From Rhodobacterales bacterium LSUCC0031 (lineage in GTDB: Bacteria > Pseudomonadota > Alphaproteobacteria > Rhodobacterales > Rhodobacteraceae), in the NCBI GenBank assembly GCA_015689735.1, contig WVSP01000003.1, positions 310,001 through 374,000 of the forward strand: DNA of 64,000 bases, given 5' to 3'. Positions 8,034 through 17,549 of the stretch are shown here, in pieces (position 1 is the first letter of the stretch; every line of letters begins with the position of its first letter). The notes under the pieces were generated by a model. The model had not been told where the DNA came from and made no database searches. It saw only the letters and a program-made list of their open reading frames with translations. Made by a program: the position numbers and the translations under genes.

Positions 8034-9467
8034 TCAAATCCCCTTGGCCTGGTAGGCCTCGGCCACGCGGCCGATCGAGACGAGGAACCCCGCGGTGCGC
8101 AGATCGCTGACGCCGTCATGTTCCCACCAGACCTGCCGCATGGATTGGTAGGCCGCGCGCATCGTGTCGTCGAGGCCTGAGCGCACCAGTTCCAACTCGC
8201 CCGCGCCGCGCAGGTATTTTTCCTTGAACCCCGGCGAGAGCGTCCAATTGATCGAACTGTCGCGGCTGATGCGCTCAAGCTCATCGACCAAGAGCTGGTG
8301 GCGCGACTCCTCCTGACGGCGTTGCATGCGGCCAAAGCGGATATGGGAGAGGTTCTTGACCCATTCGAAATAGCTCACCGTCACACCACCCGCATTGGCG
8401 TAGAGATCGGGGATGATCACTGTGCCTTTCTTGCGCAAGATCTCGTCCGCGCCTGCGGTGATCGGGCCATTGGCCGCCTCGATAATCAGGGGCGCCTTGA
8501 TCGCTTCGGCATTGTGGAGGTTGATCACCCCCTCCATCGCAGCAGGGATGAGGATATCGCACTCGGCCTGCAAGTGCGGCGGGCCATCGGCGTGATAAGT
8601 GCCAATCGGGCAATCCTTGACCCCGCCATGGGTGACGATCCAATCGCGCAGCGCCGCGATATCGAGACCATGTTCATTCACCACCGCGCCATCATGCTCG
8701 ATCACATGGGTGACCTTGCAGCCATCCTCGGTCGAGAGGAACAGGGCCGCGTGATAGCCGACATTGCCCAAGCCCTGCACGATCACGCGCTTGCCCTCGA
8801 GCGTGCCGGACAAGCCCGCCTTGGCGGTATCCTCGGGATAGCGGAAAAACTCGCGCAGGGCGTATTGCACACCGCGGCCGGTCGCCTCGACCCGGCCTTC
8901 GATCCCACCGGCATGAATGGGTTTACCAGTCACACAGGCCCGCCCGTTGATGTCGGTCGTGTTCATCCGCGCATATTGGTCAGCGATGATCGCCATTTCG
9001 CGCGGACCCGTTCCCATATCGGGGGCAGGCACGTTTTGCGCGGGGTTGATCAGGTCGCGTTTGATCAACTCGTAGGCGAAACGTCGGGTGATCTTGTCGA
9101 TTTCCTCGGCGTCGTATTCGCGGGGATCGATGCACAAACCGCCCTTTGAGCCGCCAAAGGGCGCCTCGACCAAGGCGCATTTATAGGTCATCAGTGCGGC
9201 CAGCGCCTCCACCTCGTCCTGATTGACGGCGAGTGCATAGCGGATGCCGCCCTTGACGGGTTCCATATGCTCGGAATGGACCGATCGGTAGCCGGTAAAG
9301 GTACGGATCTCACCCCTGAGCCGCACCCCGAAGCGCACGATATAGGTGGCGTTACAGACCCGGATTTTCTCGGCCAAGCCCGGCGGCAGGTCCATCAGTG
9401 CAGCCGCGCGGTTGAACATCAGATCGACGGATTGGCGAAAGCTTGGCTCGCCCGGTTGCACCTGCAT
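8034..9467 (-). CDS. gdhA: Glu/Leu/Phe/Val family glutamate dehydrogenase
   Basis: The product is 477 residues. The catalytic region PVKGGIRY and the following KCALVEAPFGGSKGG loop hold the substrate-binding Lys residues, and VIVQGLGNVG is the Rossmann dinucleotide motif. It deaminates glutamate to 2-oxoglutarate (or the reverse) in the cytosol. The GLGNVG motif fits either NAD or NADP, so cofactor is not decided. ATG 9467 is preceded by GGAGGGG; the frame is open to 9542 without a better site. Linked in role to the downstream amine-oxidising sox genes only by general nitrogen metabolism. Confidence 0.93.
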   Translation of the reverse strand: MQVQPGEPSFRQSVDLMFNRAAALMDLPPGLAEKIRVCNATYIVRFGVRLRGEIRTFTGYRSVHSEHMEPVKGGIRYALAVNQDEVEALAALMTYKCALVEAPFGGSKGGLCIDPREYDAEEIDKITRRFAYELIKRDLINPAQNVPAPDMGTGPREMAIIADQYARMNTTDINGRACVTGKPIHAGGIEGRVEATGRGVQYALREFFRYPEDTAKAGLSGTLEGKRVIVQGLGNVGYHAALFLSTEDGCKVTHVIEHDGAVVNEHGLDIAALRDWIVTHGGVKDCPIGTYHADGPPHLQAECDILIPAAMEGVINLHNAEAIKAPLIIEAANGPITAGADEILRKKGTVIIPDLYANAGGVTVSYFEWVKNLSHIRFGRMQRRQEESRHQLLVDELERISRDSSINWTLSPGFKEKYLRGAGELELVRSGLDDTMRAAYQSMRQVWWEHDGVSDLRTAGFLVSIGRVAEAYQAKGI

Positions 9468-9677
9468 CACTGGCCCCTCCCCGCATGAGCGGCATGCCCA
9501 ATCGCTCGCCCGCACAAAGCCATGGTCCAGCGCCAAACTCAACCCCCGGGAGAGCGGACCGTGAAATTCCCCCAGCTTGGCGCGATTGGGTCACATTCTT
9601 GCCCTGCTTGGCAGGCATGGCGGTGCAGGGTCATAACGACCTGAAACCTGCGCCGTTCATGACCAGGAGGGTCAATA

Positions 9678-11306
9678 TTGCGCCTTGCCCGAGCAAAAAG
9701 CCGCCTGTCATGCGCCACAGTGCAAGGGCTAGCGCGCTTTGTGACCCGCCAAGACGGGACAATCACCGTTTTCGTCGCGATGATCTTTGTGCTGATGGTG
9801 GGCGTCGGCGGTATCGCGCTGGACCTGATGCGCTTCGAAGCGCAGCGGTCGCAGTTGCAATCCACCCTGGATCGCGCGGTTCTGGCGGCAGCCTCTCTCA
9901 ATCAGCAGCGCGATCCCGAGGGTGTTGTGCGCAACTACTTTGAAACCGCGGGCTTCGAAAATTATCGCTTGAGTGTCGATGTCGAGCGCAGCATCAATTT
10001 CCGCCGTGTCGCCGTAGAGGCCGAAGTCGATGTTCAAACGCTTTTTATGAAGCTTTTTGGCCAAAGGGTGCTGACGTCATTTGCAAGCGGTGCCGCTGAA
10101 GAGCGCATTCCAAAGGTTGAGGTCTCGCTCGTTCTGGATATCTCTGGATCGATGATGTTTTTCGATCGTATGACCAATCTCAAACCAGCCGCCCGCGCAT
10201 TTGTGACGAGTATTTTGGAAGCAAACGAAAACCCGAATAATAATCAACTCGTTTCGCTCTCTATTGTTCCCTATAGCGGTCATGTGAACATGGGTACAAC
10301 GATCGGATCCGTTTTCACCCTGACGGATGAACATTCTTACTCGCGTTGCGCCCGATTTGATTGGTCGCATTTCACGGTATCAGGTATTGATCCATCAGTT
10401 CCATTGCAGAGGATGGCGCATCTAGATTGGGCAGATAATAGAATAAACGCACCCGATCCAGTAGAGGGTCGCTACACATGCCAACGCGATAATGCAGCTG
10501 CAATCCTGCCTTGGTCTAATGACGAGGCCGCCTTGCATGCGCTTATCGAGAGTTTACAGGCAGATGGAACCACTGCAATCGATGCGGGTATGCGTTGGGG
10601 CGTGGCGCTCCTTGACCCAATGGCAGTTCCGGCACTGAACACTTTAGTCAGCCGTGGTATGGTGCATTCCGATTTCACAAATCGTCCAGCGGCCTATGAT
10701 GACCTTGAGACCATCAAGGTCGTTGTTCTCATGACCGATGGCGAGAATGCCCCACAGTATGATGTCGCCCCTCGGTACCGAAGCGGACCAAGTCGATTTT
10801 GGCGTGACCCCGACGATGGTAGTTTGTCGGTCCACTACCCCGAATGGAACCAATATTGGCACGAAGATACGGCACAGTGGGCAACCACCCCCGATGGCGG
10901 GCCTAACAACAACGCAGTGCGATTAGATTATGCCGACTTTTGGAATCATATTCCTGCGGCACTCGTGCGCTTTCGGCTGTTCAACTGGCCTGCTTGGGCT
11001 GGACTAGAACTTTCGCGCGCTTGGCATGTTTTTTACAGCGGGGTCGAGTTCGATTTTTGGAACATCGTGAACATGTATGTGGATGGACATACAGGTGATC
11101 AACGCTTGCGACAGATTTGTGATGTTGCACGTCAAAACGACATCGTGGTTTTCTCGATTGCGTTTCAAGCGCCGCCACAAGGGCAAGCAGTCATGCGTTA
11201 CTGCGCAACCACGGACGCACATTATTATCCAGTCCAAAGCGCCAATATCTCGGATGCTTTCACTTCGATTGCACGCACGATAAGTCAATTAAGACTAGTG
11301 CAATAG
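9678..11306 (+). CDS. TadG-like protein with von Willebrand A domain
   Basis: The product is 542 residues. An N-terminal TadG/TadE-type membrane anchor (about residues 27-49, GTITVFVAMIFVLMVGVGG) is followed by the pseudopilin-like DRAVLAAASL segment and a VWA domain with the MIDAS motif DISGS (near residue 156) and a later MTDGENAP. Such proteins are secreted or envelope-tethered parts of Flp/Tad systems. The start is TTG 9678, seven nt after a perfect AGGAGG (9665-9670). The body of the gene has noticeably lower GC than its neighbours. It heads a three-gene cluster with two TadE-like genes; no Tad ATPase or secretin is nearby. Confidence 0.88.
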   Translation: MRLARAKSRLSCATVQGLARFVTRQDGTITVFVAMIFVLMVGVGGIALDLMRFEAQRSQLQSTLDRAVLAAASLNQQRDPEGVVRNYFETAGFENYRLSVDVERSINFRRVAVEAEVDVQTLFMKLFGQRVLTSFASGAAEERIPKVEVSLVLDISGSMMFFDRMTNLKPAARAFVTSILEANENPNNNQLVSLSIVPYSGHVNMGTTIGSVFTLTDEHSYSRCARFDWSHFTVSGIDPSVPLQRMAHLDWADNRINAPDPVEGRYTCQRDNAAAILPWSNDEAALHALIESLQADGTTAIDAGMRWGVALLDPMAVPALNTLVSRGMVHSDFTNRPAAYDDLETIKVVVLMTDGENAPQYDVAPRYRSGPSRFWRDPDDGSLSVHYPEWNQYWHEDTAQWATTPDGGPNNNAVRLDYADFWNHIPAALVRFRLFNWPAWAGLELSRAWHVFYSGVEFDFWNIVNMYVDGHTGDQRLRQICDVARQNDIVVFSIAFQAPPQGQAVMRYCATTDAHYYPVQSANISDAFTSIARTISQLRLVQ

Positions 11307-11316
11307 GGGAAAAAAT

Positions 11317-11880
11317 ATGCTTGTCCCTTTTCCATCCATTCGTCATTTCATCAAGGATGAAGGGGCGACAGTTACGTTAGAATTCGTAATCTTATTTCCT
11401 GTTATAATCATGGTTTTTGTCGCCACTTTTGAAACTGGCATGATATTATCACGCCAAGTTTTGCTAGAACGTTCGGTTGATGAGGCAGCACGCCTTTTGC
11501 GACTATCGCGCGTCATTGTGGACCCAGCTACAGGTGTCCGTCGCACACCTCATGCCGGTGATATTAAGTCCGCCATTTGCGACAATACCAATGCGATTGC
11601 GAATTGCGAGGCGGTCTTGATCGTCGAATTGACCGTGATCGACCGCGCAACCTACGCGATGCCTGCACAGACCGCACCTTGCGTGGCGCGCGATGATCCA
11701 AGCACCATCCCCCTCAGCCAATTCGACCAAGGCATGGGCAACCAGTTAGTCCTGTTGCGCAGCTGCGCCGTCGTTGATCGTATTTTGCCGACTTCAGGCT
11801 TTGGGCTGAACCTCGCGCGTGACAACACGGGCGGCTTGCACATCGTGACCGCCTCGATCTTCGTGAACGAACCGGATTGA
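11317..11880 (+). CDS. TadE-like pilus assembly protein
   Basis: The product is 187 residues, with an N-terminal TadE signature: a charged leader ending DEGATVTLEF, then a hydrophobic helix (about residues 24-42) and ERSVDEAARLLRLSR. The Gly-x-x-x-x-Glu arrangement resembles prepilin processing sites. The C-terminal part is a periplasmic domain with four Cys. ATG 11317 follows AGGGG by six nt, and only 10 nt separate it from the TadG stop, so the genes are cotranscribed. Its 5' end is AT-rich like the TadG gene. Confidence 0.85.
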   Translation: MLVPFPSIRHFIKDEGATVTLEFVILFPVIIMVFVATFETGMILSRQVLLERSVDEAARLLRLSRVIVDPATGVRRTPHAGDIKSAICDNTNAIANCEAVLIVELTVIDRATYAMPAQTAPCVARDDPSTIPLSQFDQGMGNQLVLLRSCAVVDRILPTSGFGLNLARDNTGGLHIVTASIFVNEPD

Positions 11881-11892
11881 GGGGTAAACCAG

Positions 11893-12426
11893 ATGCTATA
11901 TAGCCTTTTGCGCCATTTTCGGTCTGACACGCGCGGAGCCGCAGTCATCGAGACCGTGATCATCATGCCAGTGCTGATTTGGGTTTATATCGGCAGCTTT
12001 GTGTTCTTCGACGCATTTCGTACCTATAGCAGCGCCGTCCGGGCGACCTACGCGATTGCTGATGTCATCTCGCGGCAGACCAGCACCTTGAGCGCTTTTG
12101 ACATGGAGGGGTTTGCACGCGTCTTTAATGCGATCGTGCGCAACGATGGGGATGTGCGCATGCGAATGACCCAGATCTACTATGACGCCCATACCAACGA
12201 CCTCTATGTCGATTGGTCCTATGCCACCAATGGCGAGGCACGCCTGTTTACCCCGAACCTCGACGATTTCGTTGGGCTTTTGCCAAATATGACCCATGCC
12301 GAGCGCCTGATCTTGGTCGAGTCTTTTGTGCCTTATCGCACCAGCTTGGGTTTCGAGGGCGAGATGATGACCTTTCGCAATTTCACCTTTACCCGCCCCC
12401 GTAGCGGGCAGGTGCCGTTTAGCTGA
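11893..12426 (+). CDS. TadE/TadG-like membrane-anchored protein
   Basis: The product is 177 residues, with a short basic leader, DTRGAAVIET just before a membrane helix (about residues 22-42) and a periplasmic remainder. The GAAVIETVII segment is the usual start of TadE-like pseudopilins. It follows the previous TadE gene by 12 nt, completing the three-gene unit. Together the three would form envelope or surface structures if an ATPase and secretin are encoded elsewhere. Function beyond that is inference. Confidence 0.82.
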   Translation: MLYSLLRHFRSDTRGAAVIETVIIMPVLIWVYIGSFVFFDAFRTYSSAVRATYAIADVISRQTSTLSAFDMEGFARVFNAIVRNDGDVRMRMTQIYYDAHTNDLYVDWSYATNGEARLFTPNLDDFVGLLPNMTHAERLILVESFVPYRTSLGFEGEMMTFRNFTFTRPRSGQVPFS

Positions 12427-12457
12427 CCGCAGCCCCCCGATGTCGCGGTGAGGCGGT

Positions 12458-12498
12458 CGCGCGCGGGATAATCCATGTCGCGCGCGGGCTTTTCTTTC
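12458..12498 (+). terminator. Probable intrinsic terminator after the TadE cluster
   Basis: Two CGCGCGCG arms (12458-12465 and 12479-12486) can pair around a 13-nt loop and are followed by a pyrimidine/T-rich stretch (12489-12498). It ends the TadG/TadE unit and separates it from soxB. Confidence 0.6.
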
Positions 12499-12542
12499 GG
12501 TTCCTGACAACCGATAGTGCCGCGAACGACACGGGGAAGAGC

Positions 12543-13796
12543 ATGCGCTATTCTGGTTTGCAGGTGCTTGCACAGGGGTTGACCGGCAATCGCGGCTGGC
12601 GGCCCGCATGGCGCGATCCCGCGCCCAAGGACGAATACGACATTGTCATCATCGGTGGCGGCGGCCATGGGCTATCGACGGCCTATTACCTTGCCCGCGA
12701 TCACGGGCTGACCAACATCGCCGTCTTGGAAAAGGGCTATCTGGGCGGCGGCAGCGTGGGACGCAACACCACCATCGTGCGGGCCAATTACTTCCTCGAG
12801 GGCAATTCGCAGTTCTATTCCCATTCGCTCAAGCTCTGGGAAGCGCTCGAGGCCGATCTCAACTACAACGTGATGCATTCGCAGCGGGGGCTGATCAACC
12901 TGTTCCATTCCGACGGGCAGCGCGACGCCTTCGTGCGGCGGGGCAACATGATGATCAACCAAGGCGATGATGCGATCCTTTTGGACCGCGAGGGGGTGCG
13001 CAAGCTTCTGCCCTATCTCGATTTCGAACAGACCCGCTTTCCGATCTACGGCGGGCTTTACCATCCGCGCGGCGGCACGGCGCGCCATGATGCGGTGGCA
13101 TGGGGCTATGCGCGGGGCGCGGACCGGCGCGGTGTCGACCTGATCCAGAATTGCGAGGTAACGGGGATCGACATCGCGGGTGGCCGTGTGACCGGCGTGC
13201 AGACCACGCGCGGCGCGATCAGGGCCAAGAAAGTGGGCATTGTCGTGGCGGGGCGTTCAAGTCAGGTGGCCGCGATGGCGGGTATGCGCCTGCCGATCGA
13301 GAGCCATGTGCTGCAAGCCTTTGTCACCGAGGGGCTGAAGCCCGTGATCGACCATGTGATCAGCTATGGCATGGGCCACTTCTACATCAGCCAATCCGAC
13401 AAGGGCGGGCTGGTCTTTGGCGGCGATCTGGATTTCTACGCCTCATACGCGGCGCGCGGCAACCTGCCCATGGTCGAGCATGTGGCCGAGGCGGGGATGA
13501 CGCTCATGCCGATGATCGGCAAGGCGCGCACCCTGCGCAGTTGGGGGGGCATCATGGACATGTCGCCCGACGGCTCGCCCATTATCGACCGCACCCATAT
13601 CGAGGGGCTCTATCTCAACTGTGGCTGGTGCTATGGCGGCTTCAAGGCGGTGCCGGGATCGGGCAACTGCTTTGCACATCTGATGGCCACCGACCGTCAC
13701 CACCCTGCTGCCGAACGCTACCGGCTCGACCGCTTCGCCACAGGTTACGGCCTGATGGATGAAGAAGGCACCGGCAGCCAGCACAACCTGCACTAA
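12543..13796 (+). CDS. soxB: Sarcosine oxidase subunit beta
   Basis: The product is 417 residues, the normal size for the FAD/FMN-carrying beta subunit of heterotetrameric sarcosine oxidase. The dinucleotide-binding motif DIVIIGGGGHGLSTAYYLA lies near residues 32-50, and GRNTTIVRANYF follows. The complex oxidatively demethylates sarcosine to glycine, passing the C1 unit to tetrahydrofolate and making H2O2. ATG 12543 follows GGGGAAGAGC. It opens the soxBDAG operon in canonical order, with 14 nt to soxD. Confidence 0.96.
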   Translation: MRYSGLQVLAQGLTGNRGWRPAWRDPAPKDEYDIVIIGGGGHGLSTAYYLARDHGLTNIAVLEKGYLGGGSVGRNTTIVRANYFLEGNSQFYSHSLKLWEALEADLNYNVMHSQRGLINLFHSDGQRDAFVRRGNMMINQGDDAILLDREGVRKLLPYLDFEQTRFPIYGGLYHPRGGTARHDAVAWGYARGADRRGVDLIQNCEVTGIDIAGGRVTGVQTTRGAIRAKKVGIVVAGRSSQVAAMAGMRLPIESHVLQAFVTEGLKPVIDHVISYGMGHFYISQSDKGGLVFGGDLDFYASYAARGNLPMVEHVAEAGMTLMPMIGKARTLRSWGGIMDMSPDGSPIIDRTHIEGLYLNCGWCYGGFKAVPGSGNCFAHLMATDRHHPAAERYRLDRFATGYGLMDEEGTGSQHNLH

Positions 13797-13810
13797 AGGG
13801 CCAAGACGCG

Positions 13811-14080
13811 ATGCAAATCCCCTGCCCCCTCTGTGGCCTGCGCGACAGCCGCGAATTCACCTGCAAGGGCCATGCTGTGACGCTCGACCGCCCCGCAGCC
13901 GATGCTCCGCCCGAAGAGTGGCACGATTACATCCACCTGCGCGACAACCCCGCAGGGCCGACGCGCGAACTGTGGTATCACGGCGGCGGCTGCGGCGCGT
14001 GGCTGATCGTGACACGCGACACCGCCACCCATGCAGTCCATGGCGCGACACTGGCATCGGAGGCGCGCCATGCGGGTTGA
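13811..14080 (+). CDS. soxD: Sarcosine oxidase subunit delta
   Basis: The product is 89 residues and carries the zinc site of the small delta subunit: CPLC at residues 5-8 and the His/Cys pair in WYHGGGCGAW. The delta subunit sits between the alpha and beta chains and has a structural role. Its 3' end overlaps soxA by 11 nt, so translation is coupled. Confidence 0.95.
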   Translation: MQIPCPLCGLRDSREFTCKGHAVTLDRPAADAPPEEWHDYIHLRDNPAGPTRELWYHGGGCGAWLIVTRDTATHAVHGATLASEARHAG

Positions 14081-17003
14081 GGGGCGCGGGCTGATCGACC
14101 GAAACACGCCGGTCAAGTTCCAATTCGACGGGCGGCAGGTCACGGGCTACGCGGGCGACACCGTCGCCTCGGCGCTGTTGGCCAAGGGCGTCAAGCTGAT
14201 GGGGCGGTCCTTCAAGTACCACCGCCCGCGCGGGGTGATGACCGCCGGATCGGAAGAACCCAATGCCTTGATGGAAATCGGCACGGGCGACGCGGCGATC
14301 CCCAACACCCGCGCCACGGTACAGGAGATTTTCGACGGGCTGGTGGCGCAGAGCCAGAACCATATCGGCCCGCTGGATCGCGACCTGATGGCGATCAATG
14401 ACCTGCTTTGGCCGTTCTTGGGCGCGGGTTTCTACTACAAGACCTTCATGTGGCCGCGCGCATTCTGGGAAAAGCTCTATGAGCCTGTGATCCGCCGCGC
14501 CGCGGGGCTTGGTCGGATGACGCGCGCGGCTAGCCCCGAGCGGCACGAAAAGGCCTTTGCCTTTTGCGATGTGCTGGTGATCGGTGGCGGCCCTGCCGGG
14601 ATGATGGCAGCGCTGACGGCGGCCAAGGGTGGCGCCGATGTCATCTTGGCCGAGGAAAGCGCCCATCTCGGCGGGCGGCTCTTGTCGGATAGCCAACAGA
14701 TCGACGGGATCGATGCGTCTTTCTGGATCACCGATATGCGCAAGGCGCTGGCCGCGACAGGACGAGTGCGCGTGATGACGCGCACGACAGTGACAGGGGC
14801 TTATGACGGTGGCAGCTATGGAGCGCTCGAGCGGGTCGCGCGCCATCTGCCCAGCATGCCCGATCTCCCGCCGGAATGTTTCTGGCGCATCCGCGCCAAG
14901 CAAGCGATCCTTGCAGCGGGCGCGCATGAACGCCATATCGCCTTCCCGATGAATGACCGCCCCGGCATCATGCTGGCGGGGGCGGTGCGCAGCTACTTGA
15001 ACCGCTATGGCGTGGCCGCAGGGCGCAATGTGACGGTCTTCGCCACCAATGACGATGCCCACCGCACCGCGCTTGAGTTGCAAAGCGCAGGCGTGAAGGT
15101 GGCCGCCGTCATCGACAGCCGCGTCGATGCGCAGGCGCAGGGCGATTACCGCCTGATCGCCGGCGCACAGGTAATCGGCACCAAGGGGCGCCATGGCCTG
15201 CGCGAGATCGCCTATCGCCGCGGAAGCCGCACCGATACTTTGATCACCGATTGCCTCGCCGTCTCGGGCGGGTGGAACCCGGCGGTGCATTTGACCTGCC
15301 ATTTGGGCGCGCGGCCCCTTTGGGACGCGGAGCGCCAGATGTTCCTGCCTCGCCCCGATGCCGTGCCGGGCATGACGGCGGCGGGCGCCTGCAACGGCGC
15401 GATGTCCACAGATGCTTGTCTGCGCGAGGGGCTTGCGGCAGCGAAGGTCGCGCTCAAGGCGCTGGGGCTTGCGACACCGCGCGGGTTGAAACCGCCCATG
15501 GCCGATGACCGTGCAGGGGCGTGCGAGACCTTGTGGCATGTGCCGGGCAAGGGGCGGGCATGGCTTGATTTCGCCAATGACGTCACCACCAAGGATGTCG
15601 CCCAATCCGCACAAGAGGGCTTTCGTTCGGTCGAGCATATGAAACGCTACACGACCCAAGGCATGGCCCCCGACCAAGGCAAGAGCTCCAACATCGCGGC
15701 GCTGGCCTATCTGGCCGACACCACCGGGCGCGGTATCGCCGAGACAGGCACGACAACCTATCGCCCACCCTTTAGCCCCGTCAGCCTTGGCGCGATGGGA
15801 GCCTTTGCCCAAGGGCATGGCTTTGCCCCCGAGCGCCACATGACCAGCCATGCGGCACTCACCGCGCGCGGGGTGCCGATGATCGAGGCAGGGCTGTGGT
15901 ATCGCCCCAGCTATGTGCCGATCCCCGGTGAGACGACATGGCGCGAGGCGTGCGACCGCGAGGTCGGCATGGTGCGAAACGCCGTCGGCGTCGTCGAGGT
16001 CTCGACCTTGGGCAAGATTGACATCCAGGGGCCGGACGCGGGGGCCTTCCTCGATTTCGTCTATACCAACACCTTCTCGACCCTGCCCGTAGGGCGGGTG
16101 CGCTATGGCTTGATGCTGCGCGAGGATGGGCATGTCATGGATGACGGCACAACCGCGCGGCTAGGCGAGCATCATTATGTCATGACCACCACCACCGCCG
16201 CTGCGGGTCAGGTGATGGCACATCTGGAACTGGTAGCCCAAGGGCTACGCCCTGATTTCGATGTGCGGCTGATCTCGGTCACCGAGGCTTGGGCGCAGTT
16301 TTCCGTAGCTGGCCCCTTGGCCCGCGATCTGATCAACACCGTTCTCGACCAACCGATCGATGATGCAGGCTTTCCGTTCATGGCGTGTGGCACGGTCAAA
16401 GTGCAGGGGGTTCCAGGGCGGCTCTTTCGCATCTCGTTCTCGGGGGAACAAGCGTATGAGATCGCGGTCCCTGCGCGTTTCGGCGCGGCGCTCTACCGCG
16501 ATCTGGTCGCCCGCGCCGAGACGATGGGGGGCGGTGCCTATGGGATGGAAGCGCTCAATGTCTTGCGCATTGAAAAGGGCTTTATCACCCATGCTGAGAT
16601 CCATGGCCGGACCACCGCCTATGACATCGGGATGGGCCGCATGCTGTCGCCGAAGAAAGATTTTATCGGCAAGGCGGCGGCCCAGCGCCCCGGCTTGATT
16701 GATCCGGGCCGCGAGCGCCTTGTGGGGTTGCAGCCCGTGGCCGCAGCTGGGGTACTCAGCGCAGGTGCGCGGCTTTTCTCAGCCGGTGATCCGCAGACCC
16801 GTGTGCATGATCAAGGCTATGTCACCTCGGTCGGGTATTCGCCCAGCTTGGGGCATATGATCGGCTTGGGCTTCTTGCGCCACGGCCCCGAGCGTATCGG
16901 CCAAAAGGTCGTGATGGTCGATCACCTGCGCGGCCTGCGTGTGCCGGTCAAGGTGGTCGATCCGGTGTTCTTTGACCCCGAGGGAGGGCGCGCGCGTGGC
17001 TGA
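14070..17003 (+). CDS. soxA: Sarcosine oxidase subunit alpha
   Basis: The product is 977 residues. An N-terminal ferredoxin-like/Sox segment (FQFDGRQVTGYAGDTVASALLAKGV, RSFKYHRPRG) is followed by the NAD-binding domain with DVLVIGGGPAGMMAA (near residues 168-182) and a C-terminal GcvT-like folate domain (about residues 600-975). The last binds tetrahydrofolate and collects formaldehyde as methylene-THF. ATG 14070 has GGAGG six nt upstream; the frame is open further upstream inside soxD. Full length, with no sign of damage. Confidence 0.96.
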   Translation: MRVEGRGLIDRNTPVKFQFDGRQVTGYAGDTVASALLAKGVKLMGRSFKYHRPRGVMTAGSEEPNALMEIGTGDAAIPNTRATVQEIFDGLVAQSQNHIGPLDRDLMAINDLLWPFLGAGFYYKTFMWPRAFWEKLYEPVIRRAAGLGRMTRAASPERHEKAFAFCDVLVIGGGPAGMMAALTAAKGGADVILAEESAHLGGRLLSDSQQIDGIDASFWITDMRKALAATGRVRVMTRTTVTGAYDGGSYGALERVARHLPSMPDLPPECFWRIRAKQAILAAGAHERHIAFPMNDRPGIMLAGAVRSYLNRYGVAAGRNVTVFATNDDAHRTALELQSAGVKVAAVIDSRVDAQAQGDYRLIAGAQVIGTKGRHGLREIAYRRGSRTDTLITDCLAVSGGWNPAVHLTCHLGARPLWDAERQMFLPRPDAVPGMTAAGACNGAMSTDACLREGLAAAKVALKALGLATPRGLKPPMADDRAGACETLWHVPGKGRAWLDFANDVTTKDVAQSAQEGFRSVEHMKRYTTQGMAPDQGKSSNIAALAYLADTTGRGIAETGTTTYRPPFSPVSLGAMGAFAQGHGFAPERHMTSHAALTARGVPMIEAGLWYRPSYVPIPGETTWREACDREVGMVRNAVGVVEVSTLGKIDIQGPDAGAFLDFVYTNTFSTLPVGRVRYGLMLREDGHVMDDGTTARLGEHHYVMTTTTAAAGQVMAHLELVAQGLRPDFDVRLISVTEAWAQFSVAGPLARDLINTVLDQPIDDAGFPFMACGTVKVQGVPGRLFRISFSGEQAYEIAVPARFGAALYRDLVARAETMGGGAYGMEALNVLRIEKGFITHAEIHGRTTAYDIGMGRMLSPKKDFIGKAAAQRPGLIDPGRERLVGLQPVAAAGVLSAGARLFSAGDPQTRVHDQGYVTSVGYSPSLGHMIGLGFLRHGPERIGQKVVMVDHLRGLRVPVKVVDPVFFDPEGGRARG

Positions 17004-17547
17004 ACTGATCCCGACCCCGCCCGCCCAAGGGCTGACACCCGTGAGCTTGCCTGATGTGGTGCTCGATGCCGCGCCCTTGATCCCGATCTGGTCGATCGCG
17101 CCTTATCAGGGACAGGCCGACCGCGTTGGGGCCTTGCTGGAAACACACCTTGGTCTTGGCTTCCCTGCCGCCGGCATGACCTTTTCCAACGGCACGGTCA
17201 GCATCGCTTGGTCGGGCTATGAGCAAGCCTTTTTGATGGGTGCGGCGCCTGATGCATCGCTATCGGCGCATGCGGCGCTGACCGATCAATCCGATGCTTG
17301 GGCGCGACTAGTCTTGTCCGGCCCGTTGGCGCGCACAGTTTTGGCGCGGCTAGTACCGCTCGACCTGTCGCCTGCGGCCTTTCCCGTGGGCGCAGCTGCA
17401 CGCAGCATGCTTGGTCACATGAACATGCTGATCACGCAGCCCGAGGCGGGGGTCTTCACGCTGATGATCTACAGGTCCATGACGGCCACAGCAGTGCATG
17501 AGCTGTCGCAGGTCATGGCGATGGTCAGCGCGCGCGCGGCCCTCTGA
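16996..17547 (+). CDS. soxG: Sarcosine oxidase subunit gamma
   Basis: The product is 183 residues, starting at GTG 16996 behind a strong GGGAGG and overlapping soxA by eight nt. The gamma subunit has a GcvT-related fold and helps shape the folate cavity. The sequence matches the position, size and hydrophobic pattern of soxG (SGPLARTVLARLVPLDL; MLITQPEAGVFTLMIYRSM). It ends the operon; the next gene faces it with a two-nt gap. No folate enzymes follow, unlike some sox operons. Confidence 0.92.
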   Translation: MAELIPTPPAQGLTPVSLPDVVLDAAPLIPIWSIAPYQGQADRVGALLETHLGLGFPAAGMTFSNGTVSIAWSGYEQAFLMGAAPDASLSAHAALTDQSDAWARLVLSGPLARTVLARLVPLDLSPAAFPVGAAARSMLGHMNMLITQPEAGVFTLMIYRSMTATAVHELSQVMAMVSARAAL

Positions 17548-17549
17548 GT

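Noticed and set aside
13857-16133. A 758-residue minus-strand open frame
   Set aside because: Antisense to soxD and soxA, which are certain; no credible start or domain.
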